Origin: Bog-756 sp963753905
GTDB taxonomy: Bacteria > Actinomycetota > Acidimicrobiia > Acidimicrobiales > RAAP-2
DNA: 64,000 nucleotides
Assembly: GCA_963753905.1 (NCBI GenBank)
Contig: CAVWDZ010000001.1
Location: forward strand, 1,674,001 to 1,738,000
Direction of reading: 5' to 3'
A program made the position numbers and the translations under genes. Positions 8,407-16,746 of this stretch are shown one piece after another (position 1 is the stretch's first letter; every line of letters begins with the position of its first letter). The notes beneath the pieces were generated by a model that was given only the letters and a program-made list of their open reading frames with translations, was not told the origin of the DNA and made no database searches.

Positions 8407-9354
8407 TTACCGCAGACCGACTCGGGTGTTCCGACGACGCTCGAGGTCGAGTACGGCGACCTCGAGCGGTACTTCGGCAGTCACCGGTTGACTCCCACGA
8501 GTGCGATGCCATGCGGCCATCGCTTCATCAATTAAGTGCGGCTCTGTTAGATCGTCCTCGATCTGTGTCCGCGCTTCGTCGGCGCAAGACATTGTCCGCG
8601 CATATCCGATCCCGATCTTCTCTGCCTTCGATAGCGATGGCGCTGAGGTCTTTGACGATGAGCCAGCACTGACGAAAGCGGCCCAGTGTTTGGCTATGGC
8701 CAGCGGAGTGAGCGTCGCATTCGGATACTTGGATCGGAACCCAGCGGCGACGGTATTGACGTCGTTGGTCGATCCACCGACAGCGGCGATCTCTTTGACC
8801 GCTTTGCCCAATGCTCCGGAAGCAGATGCCGTTAGCCGCTCTGCATCCATGTCACAGACTCCGACGAGAGCTTGTGTGAGCGAAGCGATCTCTCCGGCGT
8901 CGGCGACAGCCGGCGCAAGAGGTTCAGTGACGTTTCCAGTCTTTGATTCTGCGGACGAATCGACCCCTATCGGGTAGGACGAATCGACCCCTATCTGTAG
9001 GGCGTTTCGACCCCTATCGGTCGGTGGTGATACGGACGAATCGACCCCTATCGCGGCCGATTCTGTATCGGCCTCCATGTGGACAGTGATCCGATAGCGG
9101 TTCGACCTGAGCCCGCCCTTGGAGCTCGATGTCCCGCCGCCCACGATGACGACGACATCGCCCAGCTTTTCTAGGCCACGGATCCGCTTTCGTGCGTTGC
9201 GAACGTCAATCCGGCACTTCCGGGCGATGGTTGCCATAGATGGCCAGCATTCGCCTTCGTCGTTGGCCATATCAGCCAGGCACAGGAGGACGAGCAGATC
9301 CGAACCGTCAGCCTTGGAGCACTCCCAAACTTGGGTCATAATCTTGATGCTCAT
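8407..9354 (-). CDS. Phage replication initiator-like winged-helix protein
   Basis: This 315-residue protein has an N-terminal winged-helix region of the kind found in phage replication proteins (MSIKIMTQVWE...LLVLLCLADMANDEGECWPS, IARKCRIDVRNARK). The C-terminal half looks like a separate helical domain. Between them (about residues 101-135) lies a flexible linker whose DNA carries four 18-bp repeats. I chose ATG 9354 because family members start at this point; a TTG at 9423 with GGAGG nearby would add 23 residues. By analogy with lambda O, the protein could bind repeats inside its own gene to start replication. Confidence 0.7.
   Translation of the reverse strand: MSIKIMTQVWECSKADGSDLLVLLCLADMANDEGECWPSMATIARKCRIDVRNARKRIRGLEKLGDVVVIVGGGTSSSKGGLRSNRYRITVHMEADTESAAIGVDSSVSPPTDRGRNALQIGVDSSYPIGVDSSAESKTGNVTEPLAPAVADAGEIASLTQALVGVCDMDAERLTASASGALGKAVKEIAAVGGSTNDVNTVAAGFRSKYPNATLTPLAIAKHWAAFVSAGSSSKTSAPSLSKAEKIGIGYARTMSCADEARTQIEDDLTEPHLIDEAMAAWHRTRGSQPVTAEVPLEVAVLDLERRRNTRVGLR
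8954..9052 (+). repeat. Four 18-bp iterons, candidate phage origin
   Basis: GACGAATCGACCCCTATC occurs exactly at 8954-8971, 8978-8995 and 9035-9052. A 15/18 match sits at 9001-9018. Repeat offsets are 24, 23 and 34 bases. The third copy is in a different reading frame of the host gene (it encodes DRGRNA instead of IGVDSS), so the conservation is at the DNA level. Iterons inside an initiator gene are known from lambdoid phages, where they form the origin. Confidence 0.65.
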
Positions 9355-9466
9355 GGCATTGACTCGCGCTTCGCGCAAGGTGCATACTGCATGGCAGTCC
9401 TTCCGAATAAGGATGTTGGGCAAGTCGCCTCCGCCTGATCCGCGGGGGCACTTGCGCGTCTGGGGC

Positions 9467-9643
9467 TTAGACGGCTTCGGCCATCTTCCGGTCTAGAAAA
9501 TCTTCATAGTCAGGCCGGCAGACTCTGACGGAATGTCCGATCCGAACGGTGGGCAACTCGCCATCGGCCATCCACCTACGGACGGTCCGCTCGTTGACGC
9601 GCATGTCGGCAGCGATGTCCCGGCAGCTCACGAAGTTGGGCAT
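9467..9643 (-). CDS. Excisionase-family HTH DNA-binding protein
   Basis: This 58-residue protein has a MerR/excisionase-type helix-turn-helix (CRDIAADMRVNERTVRRWM) followed by the wing (GELPTVRIGHSVRV). ATG 9643 is chosen because GGAAGGA lies 7-13 bases upstream; a longer frame would start earlier without a site. Such proteins act as recombination directionality factors or small regulators. A second protein of this type is encoded at 10481-10678, so which one serves the integrase cannot be told from sequence alone. Confidence 0.8.
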   Translation of the reverse strand: MPNFVSCRDIAADMRVNERTVRRWMADGELPTVRIGHSVRVCRPDYEDFLDRKMAEAV

Positions 9644-9672
9644 GGCGGAATCCTTCCCTTGTGGTGTAAATG

Positions 9673-10443
9673 TCATGACCCGGGTGGGCCAACAAGAGAC
9701 CGGGAATCAATCTCCCCGGCAGCACCAGTATATCGTACGTCCATAGAAACTCCCTGGTCAGACGGCTTTTGACCCCCCAGATCCCGGTACTGGCGCGAGT
9801 TGGGCAGCGTGCGGTGGATTTGGTCAGTGGGCGGCGAGGCGGCGACGATCAGCGCAGCGATGTTTCGGTCCTCGACCTTGGCGAGGACTAACTCGGTGTA
9901 CACCTTGGATCGGCGACGGGTGACGAACTCGTCATAGCTGTCGTCCCATGGCTTGCCGGCGTCGCGCCAGGCTTGCTCGCACGGCCGGCACACTTGGTCC
10001 TGTCGAAGCTTGTCGTCCCGTCGAAGCTTGGCGGCTGGTCGGAGGCAGACGAGGCAGCGCAGCGTCACACCGGACCCGTCCTCCGGAATCAGGCGGTCGG
10101 GGTCAATGCGCTTGTTGTAGGTCTTGTCGCCCCCGAACCTTGGCAGCTGATCCGATCGGGTCTGCCACGGGTAGCGGGCATCGCCCCGCGGCCAGCTGCG
10201 CGTCCGCCTGGTGGAGCGTGGGTCGTAGCGGTCCCCGACAAATAGGCGGTTCCCTTTGCAACACTCACACGTCCACCGGCCCTGACTCTTTGGTTCCTTG
10301 CCCAGGATCGCCCTGACGGTTTCCGCCACGGTGCCGGCATTGCGGATCTTGTCCCCGATCCACGGGTTGCCGATCTGGTGCAGATCCCGCTCGAGTGCAT
10401 CGACGTCGAGCTCTACCGCCACCGAGACGGAGGCGGCGTTCAT
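9673..10443 (-). CDS. Cysteine-rich protein of unknown function
   Basis: This 256-residue protein is not assigned to a family. It contains a CECC (about 59-62) and CLVC...CRPC pairs (about 131-156) that could bind zinc. Long Arg/Asp-rich stretches separate them (RSTRRTRSWPRGDARYPW). The N-terminal 50 residues are acidic and helical. It starts at ATG 10443 with AGGTGAGG just upstream, between two excisionase-type genes. The position among early genes suggests a regulatory or replication role, but this is inference. Confidence 0.65.
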   Translation of the reverse strand: MNAASVSVAVELDVDALERDLHQIGNPWIGDKIRNAGTVAETVRAILGKEPKSQGRWTCECCKGNRLFVGDRYDPRSTRRTRSWPRGDARYPWQTRSDQLPRFGGDKTYNKRIDPDRLIPEDGSGVTLRCLVCLRPAAKLRRDDKLRQDQVCRPCEQAWRDAGKPWDDSYDEFVTRRRSKVYTELVLAKVEDRNIAALIVAASPPTDQIHRTLPNSRQYRDLGGQKPSDQGVSMDVRYTGAAGEIDSRSLVGPPGS

Positions 10444-10480
10444 GCCTCACCTGCCGGAGCGATCACCCCCTCGGGCTCGC

Positions 10481-10678
10481 TCACGATGCCGGACGATGCT
10501 TCTGTGCCTCAACCCATTCGTCGACGTCGGATCGCCGGTAGCGGACGTGTCCGCCCATGCGCGCTCCCGGCGGCCCGGTGCCGACGTGTCGCCACGAGTA
10601 GATGGTGCCGATCGGGACGCCCAGGTACTCGGCGAGCTGGATCGGACTTAGGAACTCACTGCGGGTGTTTTGGTCCAT
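10481..10678 (-). CDS. Excisionase-like HTH protein
   Basis: This 65-residue protein has a clean excisionase-family helix-turn-helix: LSPIQLAEYLGVPIGTIYSWR, then a GxxVRYRRSDVDEWV wing. It is the first gene leftwards from the divergent immunity region, back to back with the repressor (69-base gap). This is the usual place of xis in actinobacterial temperate elements, which makes it the better candidate for the integrase's directionality factor. Confidence 0.82.
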   Translation of the reverse strand: MDQNTRSEFLSPIQLAEYLGVPIGTIYSWRHVGTGPPGARMGGHVRYRRSDVDEWVEAQKHRPAS

Positions 10679-10710
10679 GCGTGGACGGTAACGGCCTGGT
10701 GGCGTCCACC

Positions 10711-10740
10711 TCGACGCTTATCGACAATTTGTGCCATAAT
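10711..10740 (+). promoter_or_regulatory. Candidate leaderless promoter of the repressor
   Basis: A TCGACG (10711-10716) and CATAAT (10735-10740) pair with an 18-base spacer precedes the repressor ATG at 10748. The -10 box is only 7 bases from the ATG, and no ribosome site lies in between. Transcription would then start at or beside the ATG, giving a leaderless mRNA, as is common for actinophage repressors. Confidence 0.55.
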
Positions 10741-10747
10741 CACACAC

Positions 10748-11398
10748 ATGCCAATCCGGATGACCCCGGGCGAGGTGTTCGCCGAGGAGCTCTACGCTCA
10801 CCGTTCCCGTCGGGGCTGGACACAGCAGGAGCTGGCCGACCGCATGGCGGACCTTGGCGAACCCATCAACCGCTCCGGCATCGCGCGACTCGAGAACGGC
10901 GAGCGGAAGGTCTCCCTCGACGAGGCGGTGGCCTTCGCCATCGCTCTCGGGGTTCCTCCCTACGCCTTGGTCGTGCCCCGACAGGTCGACCGGGAGGTCC
11001 GGGTCACATCGAAATGGGCAATGGCTGGTCCCTCGATGCTGGCATGGTGGAGGGGCGTGCAGCCGTACTTCTCGAACCCCACCCCCAAAGGGTCCCGGGC
11101 TCAGGCTGAGCTCATATCCGACGCGCGGTTCTATGACGACTCTCGGTCAGATGCCGAGTCGATGGTGGCCGAAAGGCTTGCCGGCGTCGTGGATATTTGG
11201 AGTTGGGCGACGCTCGCCATGCGGGAAGCCGCCGTAGCGGTGACAGAGAGCGCAGCCGACGCCCGCGCCAGTCACCGCGAAGGATGGGATTCACCAGAGT
11301 CCGTCCTCGTCGAGGAGTACCTGGCGAACATCGCCGACGAGCTCAAGCATGCGGTCCGCCAGGTCCAGAAGTTGGTTCAATCGAAGGAGGTTCGCTGA
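10748..11398 (+). CDS. XRE-family phage repressor
   Basis: This 216-residue protein has an N-terminal XRE helix-turn-helix (RGWTQQELADRM...INRSGIARLENGERK, about residues 22-56) and an alpha-helical C-terminus with no peptidase signature. It is probably the immunity repressor that keeps the element silent. ATG 10748 is chosen over upstream possibilities because the best -10 box is 7 bases before it. The stop overlaps the integrase start by one base (TGATG), so repressor and integrase are made from one transcript. Confidence 0.85.
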   Translation: MPIRMTPGEVFAEELYAHRSRRGWTQQELADRMADLGEPINRSGIARLENGERKVSLDEAVAFAIALGVPPYALVVPRQVDREVRVTSKWAMAGPSMLAWWRGVQPYFSNPTPKGSRAQAELISDARFYDDSRSDAESMVAERLAGVVDIWSWATLAMREAAVAVTESAADARASHREGWDSPESVLVEEYLANIADELKHAVRQVQKLVQSKEVR

Positions 11399-12558
11399 TG
11401 GCACATATCCAGAAGCGGGACGGTAAGTGGCAGGCACGGTACCGAGCACCGGACGGCCGCGAGCGGACACGTCGCTTCGACCGCAAGGTCGATGCCGAGA
11501 ACTGGCTCAACACCAACGGGGGTGACATCGCTCGAGGAATGTGGATCGACCCGGCAGATGGTCGGATCACGTTCGACGAGTGGGCCGAGAAGTGGAAGGC
11601 GACGACGATATCCAAGCGCCCGTCGACCCGAGCTCGAGACGTCGGTTACGTCGACCGCTATCTGCTGCCGACTTTCGGCACGCGCAAGCTCGCAGAGATC
11701 GACTACACGATGGTTGCCGAATGGATGGCGACGCTCACCACGATCGGACCAGCTCCGTGGTGGGACGTGAAAGAGGAACCGGAACGGCATCGCCGGCCGG
11801 TCTCCCCCGCCACCGCGATGAAGGCGTCACAGATCCTCGGGAAGATTATGTCTACCGCAGTGACCGCGAAGCGGATCCTCACCAATCCGGTCACGGGTGT
11901 CGAGCGCCCGGTCGTCGAGCACGAAGAGATGAGGTTCCTGACGTCTCCGGAGGTCGACACGCTTGCAGGGAAGATCGGCCCCAGGTACCGCGCACTCGTC
12001 CTCGTCGGCGCGTATGCCGGTCTCCGTATGGGCGAGACGGCAGGACTGCGTCGCAGTCGGGTCGACATTCTTCGCCGACAGATCCAGGTCGTCGAGACGT
12101 GCACGGAGGTCGGAGGCGTGCTCCATTACGGCCCGCCGAAGACGGCGGCTGGCAGACGGTCGATCACACTCCCACGCTCGGTGGCCCTGGCGCTCGGTGA
12201 CCACCTGGCGGACTACGTCGACGACGACCCCAACGCTTGGGTATTCACGGCGCCTACCGGTGGGCCGCTCAGGCTTTCCGCGTGGCGCCGGCGCTACTGG
12301 TCGCCCGCTGTCACCAAAGCGGAACTGTCACCGTTGCGCCCGCACGATCTTCGCCATACGGCGGTCGCGTTGTGGATTGCATCGGGGGCGAACCCGTTGG
12401 AGGTCAGCCGTCGAGCGGGACACAGCAAGGTTGCGTTCACACTCGATCGGTACGGGCATCTCTTTGAGGACGCCGACACCGCTGTGGCGGACCGGCTCGA
12501 GGCGCTCATCGCTTCAGCGCCGAAGACGGACGGGGCGACCGTCACGCCGCTCCGCTAA
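11398..12558 (+). CDS. int: Tyrosine-type phage integrase
   Basis: This 386-residue tyrosine recombinase integrates and excises the element at the tRNA-Val gene. It has an N-terminal arm-binding domain (HIQKRDGKWQARYRAPDG), a core-binding SAM-like domain (about 60-150) and a catalytic domain with Arg in AGLRMGE, HDLRH (HxxR), GHS and the nucleophile in LDRYGHL. A strong AAGGAGG site precedes the ATG. It is co-transcribed with the repressor, which ties integration to lysogeny. Confidence 0.95.
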   Translation: MAHIQKRDGKWQARYRAPDGRERTRRFDRKVDAENWLNTNGGDIARGMWIDPADGRITFDEWAEKWKATTISKRPSTRARDVGYVDRYLLPTFGTRKLAEIDYTMVAEWMATLTTIGPAPWWDVKEEPERHRRPVSPATAMKASQILGKIMSTAVTAKRILTNPVTGVERPVVEHEEMRFLTSPEVDTLAGKIGPRYRALVLVGAYAGLRMGETAGLRRSRVDILRRQIQVVETCTEVGGVLHYGPPKTAAGRRSITLPRSVALALGDHLADYVDDDPNAWVFTAPTGGPLRLSAWRRRYWSPAVTKAELSPLRPHDLRHTAVALWIASGANPLEVSRRAGHSKVAFTLDRYGHLFEDADTAVADRLEALIASAPKTDGATVTPLR

Positions 12559-12565
12559 AACTCTT

Positions 12566-12594
12566 GCGGACAAACGGCGGACAACTGCGGACGA
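12566..12594 (+). repeat. Three helically phased GCGGACAA repeats
   Basis: GCGGACAA at 12566 and 12577 and GCGGACGA at 12587 are direct repeats spaced 11 and 10 bases, about one DNA turn. They lie between the integrase stop and the tRNA attachment site, where arm-type integrase or excisionase sites are expected. Confidence 0.5.
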
Positions 12595-12643
12595 CTTCCC
12601 TCGAGCTCACTGGTGTTAAGGGCTCTGGCCTGCGGTTTTGAAG

Positions 12644-12717
12644 TGGGCGCTGCGGGACTCGAACCCACGACCTCAGCCGTGTGAAGGCTGCGCTCTAACC
12701 AACTGAGCTAAGCGCCC
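12644..12717 (-). tRNA. tRNA-Val(CAC), prophage attachment site
   Basis: This 74-nt cloverleaf has acceptor GGGCGCT/AGCGCCC, D-arm GCTC/GAGC, anticodon stem CAGCC/GGCTG with loop TTCACAC (anticodon CAC) and T-loop TTCGAGT. No CCA is encoded. The 3' end faces the integrase 86 bases away, the usual arrangement when a phage integrates into the 3' part of a tRNA and restores it with its own copy. The crossover probably lies between the anticodon and the 3' end; the partner att copy is outside the window. Confidence 0.93.
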
Positions 12718-12836
12718 CGGCGCTGCGGTATGCACACCGCAGCAGAGCAAGGGGACATGCTAATCCGAGGTTGCGCAGACAGGGCGCTGGCACCGGGAGC
12801 GCCCCGCGGCCGGAGCGGAGCGGGCTCTTGCGCCAA

Positions 12837-14258
12837 TCACGCGGCCCCAGCCACCGGATCGGGGGCCACTGCGTCGAATGCCAGCGCCCGCTCGAGCGCG
12901 GCAGCCGATCGGAGCACCACCAGATCAGCGTGCTGCGGGCCGATCAGCTGCAGGCCGACCGGGAGGCCGGCCGAGGTGAGCCCCACGCACACCGTGGCTG
13001 CCGGCGACCGGGTCAGGTTGAAGCCGTAGGTTAGCTTCACCCAGTTGTAGTCCCTCTGCCCATTGATCATCGCTGCCCCGTCGAGCGCGCGGGGCGGTGG
13101 CGCTGCGGCCACGGTCGGCGTGACCAGGAGTCGCACATCATGGAAGAGGTCGACCAGGCGCAGGTTGAGCTCGTGGCACGCGTCCTCTGCCCGAACCACC
13201 TGCAACGCACTGGTGCCGGCCGCGCCGTCGATGACCATCCGCAGCACTGGGTCGACGCGCTCATAGACGGGCGTGCCGACTACCGATTGGTAGGTCCGCA
13301 GGTTGTAGACCCCCGACAGGGTCAGCCAAGGGTCGAGCGGGTCCTCGTCCCATACGGTACCGACCTCGGTCACATCGGACCCGAGGTCGGCGAGCCGGTC
13401 GACCGCACGCCTGCACAGCTCGAGAACCTCGCGGTCCACGTCCGCGTAGCCGAGCGTGGGCGACCACGCCACCCGACGTGGCGGCCGCGGATCGTCTAGC
13501 ACGGCCAACCACGATGCCTCGGGTCGGGGCAGCGAGCGGAGATCGGTCGGGTCCGGTCCGACCACCACTTCCAACGCCGCCACGACGTCATCGAGGCGGC
13601 GAGCCATCGGACCCTTTGTCGAGAGGTTCTGCCAGTCGGGCGGATGGTCGCCCCCGGACGGCACCCGACCGAGTGAGGCCTTCATTCCGGACAGGCCGCA
13701 GCACGACGACGGGATGCGGATCGATCCGCCACCATCCGAGCCGGTGGCCAGCGGCACCATGCCGGCGGCGATGGCAGCCGCGCTGCCTCCGGACGATCCG
13801 CCCGGTGTGTGGTCGAGGTTCCACGGATTGAGGGTCGGTCCGAACACCGTGTTGTCGGTGTCGGCCTTCCAGCCGAGCTCGGGAGTGTTGGTCTTCCCGA
13901 CCACCACGCAACCGGCGGCCACCAGCCTGGCCACCAGCGCTGAGTCCTGCGTGGCCGGAGGATCCTGGGCGAAGGCCGGCGAGCCGTGGGTGGTCACGAA
14001 CCCTGCAGCGTCCTCGAGGTCCTTGACCCCGAGCGGGATCCCGGCCAACGGTCCCGGATCGCGACCGTCGGCGACCTTCGCGTCGATCACATCCGCCGCA
14101 TCCCGTGCGCGGACCTCGTCCACGGCCACGAAGGCGTTCACGATCGGGTTCTCCGCGGCGATCCGTGCGAGCGCGTGATCGACCAGCTCTGCCGCGCTGA
14201 CCTCCCCCGAGCGCACCTTCGACGCCAGGTCGACCACCGAGGCCGTGCGAAACTCCAT
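12837..14258 (-). CDS. Amidase signature family hydrolase
   Basis: This 473-residue amidase hydrolyses an unknown amide. The Ser-Ser-Lys triad of the family is visible: Lys in GIPLGVKDLED (about 77-87), the cis-Ser and nucleophile Ser in TPGGSSGGSAAAIAAG (about 151-166) and the SDGGGSIRIPSS segment. ATG 14258 starts the conserved part (MEFRTASVVDLASKV). It is the first chromosomal gene after the attachment tRNA. Substrate specificity cannot be read from the sequence; GatA is unlikely because gatB/gatC are not nearby. Confidence 0.88.
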   Translation of the reverse strand: MEFRTASVVDLASKVRSGEVSAAELVDHALARIAAENPIVNAFVAVDEVRARDAADVIDAKVADGRDPGPLAGIPLGVKDLEDAAGFVTTHGSPAFAQDPPATQDSALVARLVAAGCVVVGKTNTPELGWKADTDNTVFGPTLNPWNLDHTPGGSSGGSAAAIAAGMVPLATGSDGGGSIRIPSSCCGLSGMKASLGRVPSGGDHPPDWQNLSTKGPMARRLDDVVAALEVVVGPDPTDLRSLPRPEASWLAVLDDPRPPRRVAWSPTLGYADVDREVLELCRRAVDRLADLGSDVTEVGTVWDEDPLDPWLTLSGVYNLRTYQSVVGTPVYERVDPVLRMVIDGAAGTSALQVVRAEDACHELNLRLVDLFHDVRLLVTPTVAAAPPPRALDGAAMINGQRDYNWVKLTYGFNLTRSPAATVCVGLTSAGLPVGLQLIGPQHADLVVLRSAAALERALAFDAVAPDPVAGAA

Positions 14259-14398
14259 CTCGCGACCGTACCGGTGCCGGGAGCGGCCCACAACCGCTCC
14301 GGAGCTGAGCGCTTTCGACAGACGGGTCCCGTCGGCAGCAGTCTGTTGGTCATGTGCACGAATGCCCGCCCCTGTCGCGACACCGCCCGGATCAGCAG

Positions 14399-15304
14399 GT
14401 GACAACGGACTCGGGTCTCAGGGGGAGCGTCCTCGACCACGTGGCCCACGCCGTCCCCCGCTGGCAGGACATCTGGCACCGCTACGCGGTCGACCTCGGA
14501 GCCGAGTGGAGCTCGGGCGGCACCGCGTCCGGGTTCGCGCCCGGGCAGCTCCAGTTCGGAAACGGCGCCAGGCTCGAGATGCTCATGCCCCACGACACCG
14601 CGGCAAACGACTTCCTCGCGCGTTTCCTCGCGACCAATGGTCCGGGGCCCCACCACCTCACATTCAAGGTCCCGTCCCTCGCCGACGCCCTCGAAGAGGT
14701 CCGCGCCGCCGGATTCGAGCCGATCGGCATCGACCTGAGCGATCCCGAGTGGATGGAGGCCTTCCTTCACCCGAAGGTGGCCACCGGCGTCGTCGTGCAG
14801 CTGGCCGAGGCGCCCGCGCCCTGGCGCAGTCCCCCGCCGCCCGACTTCCCGACCGGTCACCGGTCGCTCGCCGACGGTTCGGGACCCGTTCCTGCCGCCC
14901 GGCTGCTCCGGGTGAGCCACGTCGTCGCCGATCTGGCGGCGGCCCGCGCCTTGTTCGAGGGTGTGCTGGCTGGCGAGGTGGTCGCCCGAGGGAGCCGTGA
15001 CGGCCATGACTGGATCGACCTGCGCTGGGATGCACCGCTCGGCATCAGGCTGATCGGCCCCACCGGACCAGGGCGGACCGAAGCGGTCGCCGGCTGGCTC
15101 GCCGGCCGTGGCGGCCGCGTCCACCACATCGAGCTCGCGGTCGACGAACCCTGGTCGGTCCCCGGAGCGGTGCCGGCCACGTCACCGCTTGCCACGTCGG
15201 GTCATCCGGGGGATGGGGACGCACTCTGGGAGATCTCCCCCACGGAGAATTTCGGTCTCGGTGTGGTGCTGGTCGGCTCCGACGAGGCCCCACGGGACCG
15301 ATAG
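14399..15304 (+). CDS. VOC-family (glyoxalase-like) protein
   Basis: This 301-residue protein has two vicinal-oxygen-chelate modules: LDHVAHAVPRWQDIWHRY...DLG near residue 12, and LLRVSHVVADLAAARALFEGVL near 168. Metal-binding His/Glu positions are partly present (HHLTF, HHIEL). Such proteins act as dioxygenases, lyases, epimerases or binding proteins. The start GTG 14399 has only a weak AGG before it. It is divergent from the amidase. The substrate is unknown. Confidence 0.75.
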   Translation: MTTDSGLRGSVLDHVAHAVPRWQDIWHRYAVDLGAEWSSGGTASGFAPGQLQFGNGARLEMLMPHDTAANDFLARFLATNGPGPHHLTFKVPSLADALEEVRAAGFEPIGIDLSDPEWMEAFLHPKVATGVVVQLAEAPAPWRSPPPPDFPTGHRSLADGSGPVPAARLLRVSHVVADLAAARALFEGVLAGEVVARGSRDGHDWIDLRWDAPLGIRLIGPTGPGRTEAVAGWLAGRGGRVHHIELAVDEPWSVPGAVPATSPLATSGHPGDGDALWEISPTENFGLGVVLVGSDEAPRDR

Positions 15305-15314
15305 CCTGAGCACG

Positions 15315-16043
15315 GTGGCCGAGCCTGTGGACGACGAGTACATGGAGGACCGGAACGACGACGGGTCCGAGACGCGCACCAGCGCATGGGAGCGCCTGAG
15401 CGCCCGTTGGCAGCCGACCCCCGGGCAGACCAACTCGACCGGCCGGACCACCAAGTGGTCGGTGGACCGGCTCGACGCACGCGAGCGCCGCTATTCCCTC
15501 TTCGCCTCGGCTGCGGCCCTCGTCTTCGGTGTCGCGATCTACCTGACCGAGACCAACAACAAGCATTTCCATCTCGCAAAGGGTCAGTTCGCCCCGTTCA
15601 CGACGCTCGTCGTCGGCCTGGTCGCTGCCGCGTTCCTCCTCGTGGCCACGTTCATCGGCCGGCGTGCCCTGGTGGGGTTCGTGGCCCTCTTCACCTTCCT
15701 GGCATTCTCCAACTCCGCGTTCGTCCTCGGACTCCCCTTCGTGGTCCTCGCAGCCTGGCTGCTCTACCGGTCCTACAAGGTGCAGAAAGCTGCCTCGGCA
15801 GACCTGCGGGCCGGCCGGGCACAGGCGAGCGCCAAGAGCGAGGCGTCCGACAAACCGTCGACAGCTCGGCCGGCTGCCACCAGCTCCTCCCGGGCGGCGC
15901 CGAAAGGTCGGGCGAAGAAGACGAAGGGGTCGACCGGCCCCGAGCCGAACAAGCGCTACACGCCCAAACAGCCGGCACGACCTGCGCCACCGCCGCCGAA
16001 GCCGTCGTGGCGGGAGCGCCGGGCGGCCAAAGCCTCCGATTGA
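15315..16043 (+). CDS. Membrane protein with basic, proline-rich tail
   Basis: This 242-residue protein has about 70 polar N-terminal residues, three or four hydrophobic segments (AAALVFGVAIYL, FTTLVVGLVAAAFLLVATFIG, LVGFVALFTFLAFSN, FVLGLPFVVLAAWLLY; about 65-160) and a long cytoplasmic-looking tail rich in Lys, Ala and Pro (KRYTPKQPARPAPPPPKPSW). GTG 15315 is 10 bases after the upstream stop; ATG 15342 is an alternative. No function is recognised. Confidence 0.7.
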   Translation: MAEPVDDEYMEDRNDDGSETRTSAWERLSARWQPTPGQTNSTGRTTKWSVDRLDARERRYSLFASAAALVFGVAIYLTETNNKHFHLAKGQFAPFTTLVVGLVAAAFLLVATFIGRRALVGFVALFTFLAFSNSAFVLGLPFVVLAAWLLYRSYKVQKAASADLRAGRAQASAKSEASDKPSTARPAATSSSRAAPKGRAKKTKGSTGPEPNKRYTPKQPARPAPPPPKPSWRERRAAKASD

Positions 16044-16074
16044 CCGCTGTCCGCCGCGTCAGGCGGTGTCGGTC
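16042..16074. terminator. Hairpin over both convergent stop codons
   Basis: GACCG...CGGTC encloses an inner CCGCC/GGCGG stem (16051-16055 and 16062-16066). It spans the stop of the upstream + gene and the stop of the TetR gene on the other strand, so it could end transcription from both sides. There is no U-tract. Confidence 0.4.
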
Positions 16075-16745
16075 ACCAGCGCCGAGCGCAACAATTCGAG
16101 GATCTCAGCTCGCCGCCGGACCAGCGAACGGGTCGTGGGCTCCTCGCCGAGTGCGCGCATGACCTCGACCTCGGTCACCATCCCGATCACCGTTGAGTAG
16201 ATCGCCAGCAGCAGCAGTCGAGGCTCGTGCCGGCGCATGTGGCCGGCGTCCATCTCCGCCTGCAGGAACTCGGTCGCACGCCCCACCAGCGGCTCGACCG
16301 CGCCGACGAACCGGGTGGCGGCGGGAGTGCCGAGCCGCCCCGTCTCACGGACCAGGCCGAGCAGTTCCGGCCGTCGGGCGGCCAGCCGGAAGACCGAGCG
16401 GACCACCGCTTCGATCCGGGACCACCCGCTGCCGGCCGTGGCCAGCGACGCCTCGAGGGCGGCCGAGAGCTCGACCGCGCTGCGATCGATGACCGCCTCG
16501 AGCAGGACCTCCTTCGAGGGGAACCAGTAGAGGATGGTCTGCTTCCGGATGCCGAGACCCACGGCCAGGGCGTCCAGCGAGGTCGCCTCGTAGCCCCGGG
16601 AGGCGAAGGAGGCCAGGGCGGCGTCGAGAATACGCTCGGAGGTGCTCGGCTGGGCGCCGGTCCCGGGCTCGCCGGGGGGCGCCGGACGCGGCCGGCTCCG
16701 GTCACGGCCCTCCGGTGCTCTGCGTCCCTTGGTCGACTCGGCCAC
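16059..16745 (-). CDS. TetR-family regulator, divergent to lipid operon
   Basis: This 228-residue TetR-family repressor has a disordered, Pro/Arg-rich N-terminus, then the HTH (ERILDAALASFASRGYEATSLDALAVGLGIRKQTILYWFPSKEVLL, about residues 37-82). The helical ligand-binding domain follows. Start GTG 16745 lies at the edge of a perfect TACCATATGGTA palindrome shared with the divergent reductase gene. It probably represses itself and the 16,769-23,083 operon in response to a lipid or acyl-CoA ligand (inference). Confidence 0.88.
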   Translation of the reverse strand: MAESTKGRRAPEGRDRSRPRPAPPGEPGTGAQPSTSERILDAALASFASRGYEATSLDALAVGLGIRKQTILYWFPSKEVLLEAVIDRSAVELSAALEASLATAGSGWSRIEAVVRSVFRLAARRPELLGLVRETGRLGTPAATRFVGAVEPLVGRATEFLQAEMDAGHMRRHEPRLLLLAIYSTVIGMVTEVEVMRALGEEPTTRSLVRRRAEILELLRSALVTDTA

Positions 16746-16746
16746 T

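Noticed and set aside
8954..9052. A peptide repeat IGVDSS as the reason for the DNA repeats
   Set aside because: One of the four copies is in another reading frame, so peptide selection cannot explain the array.
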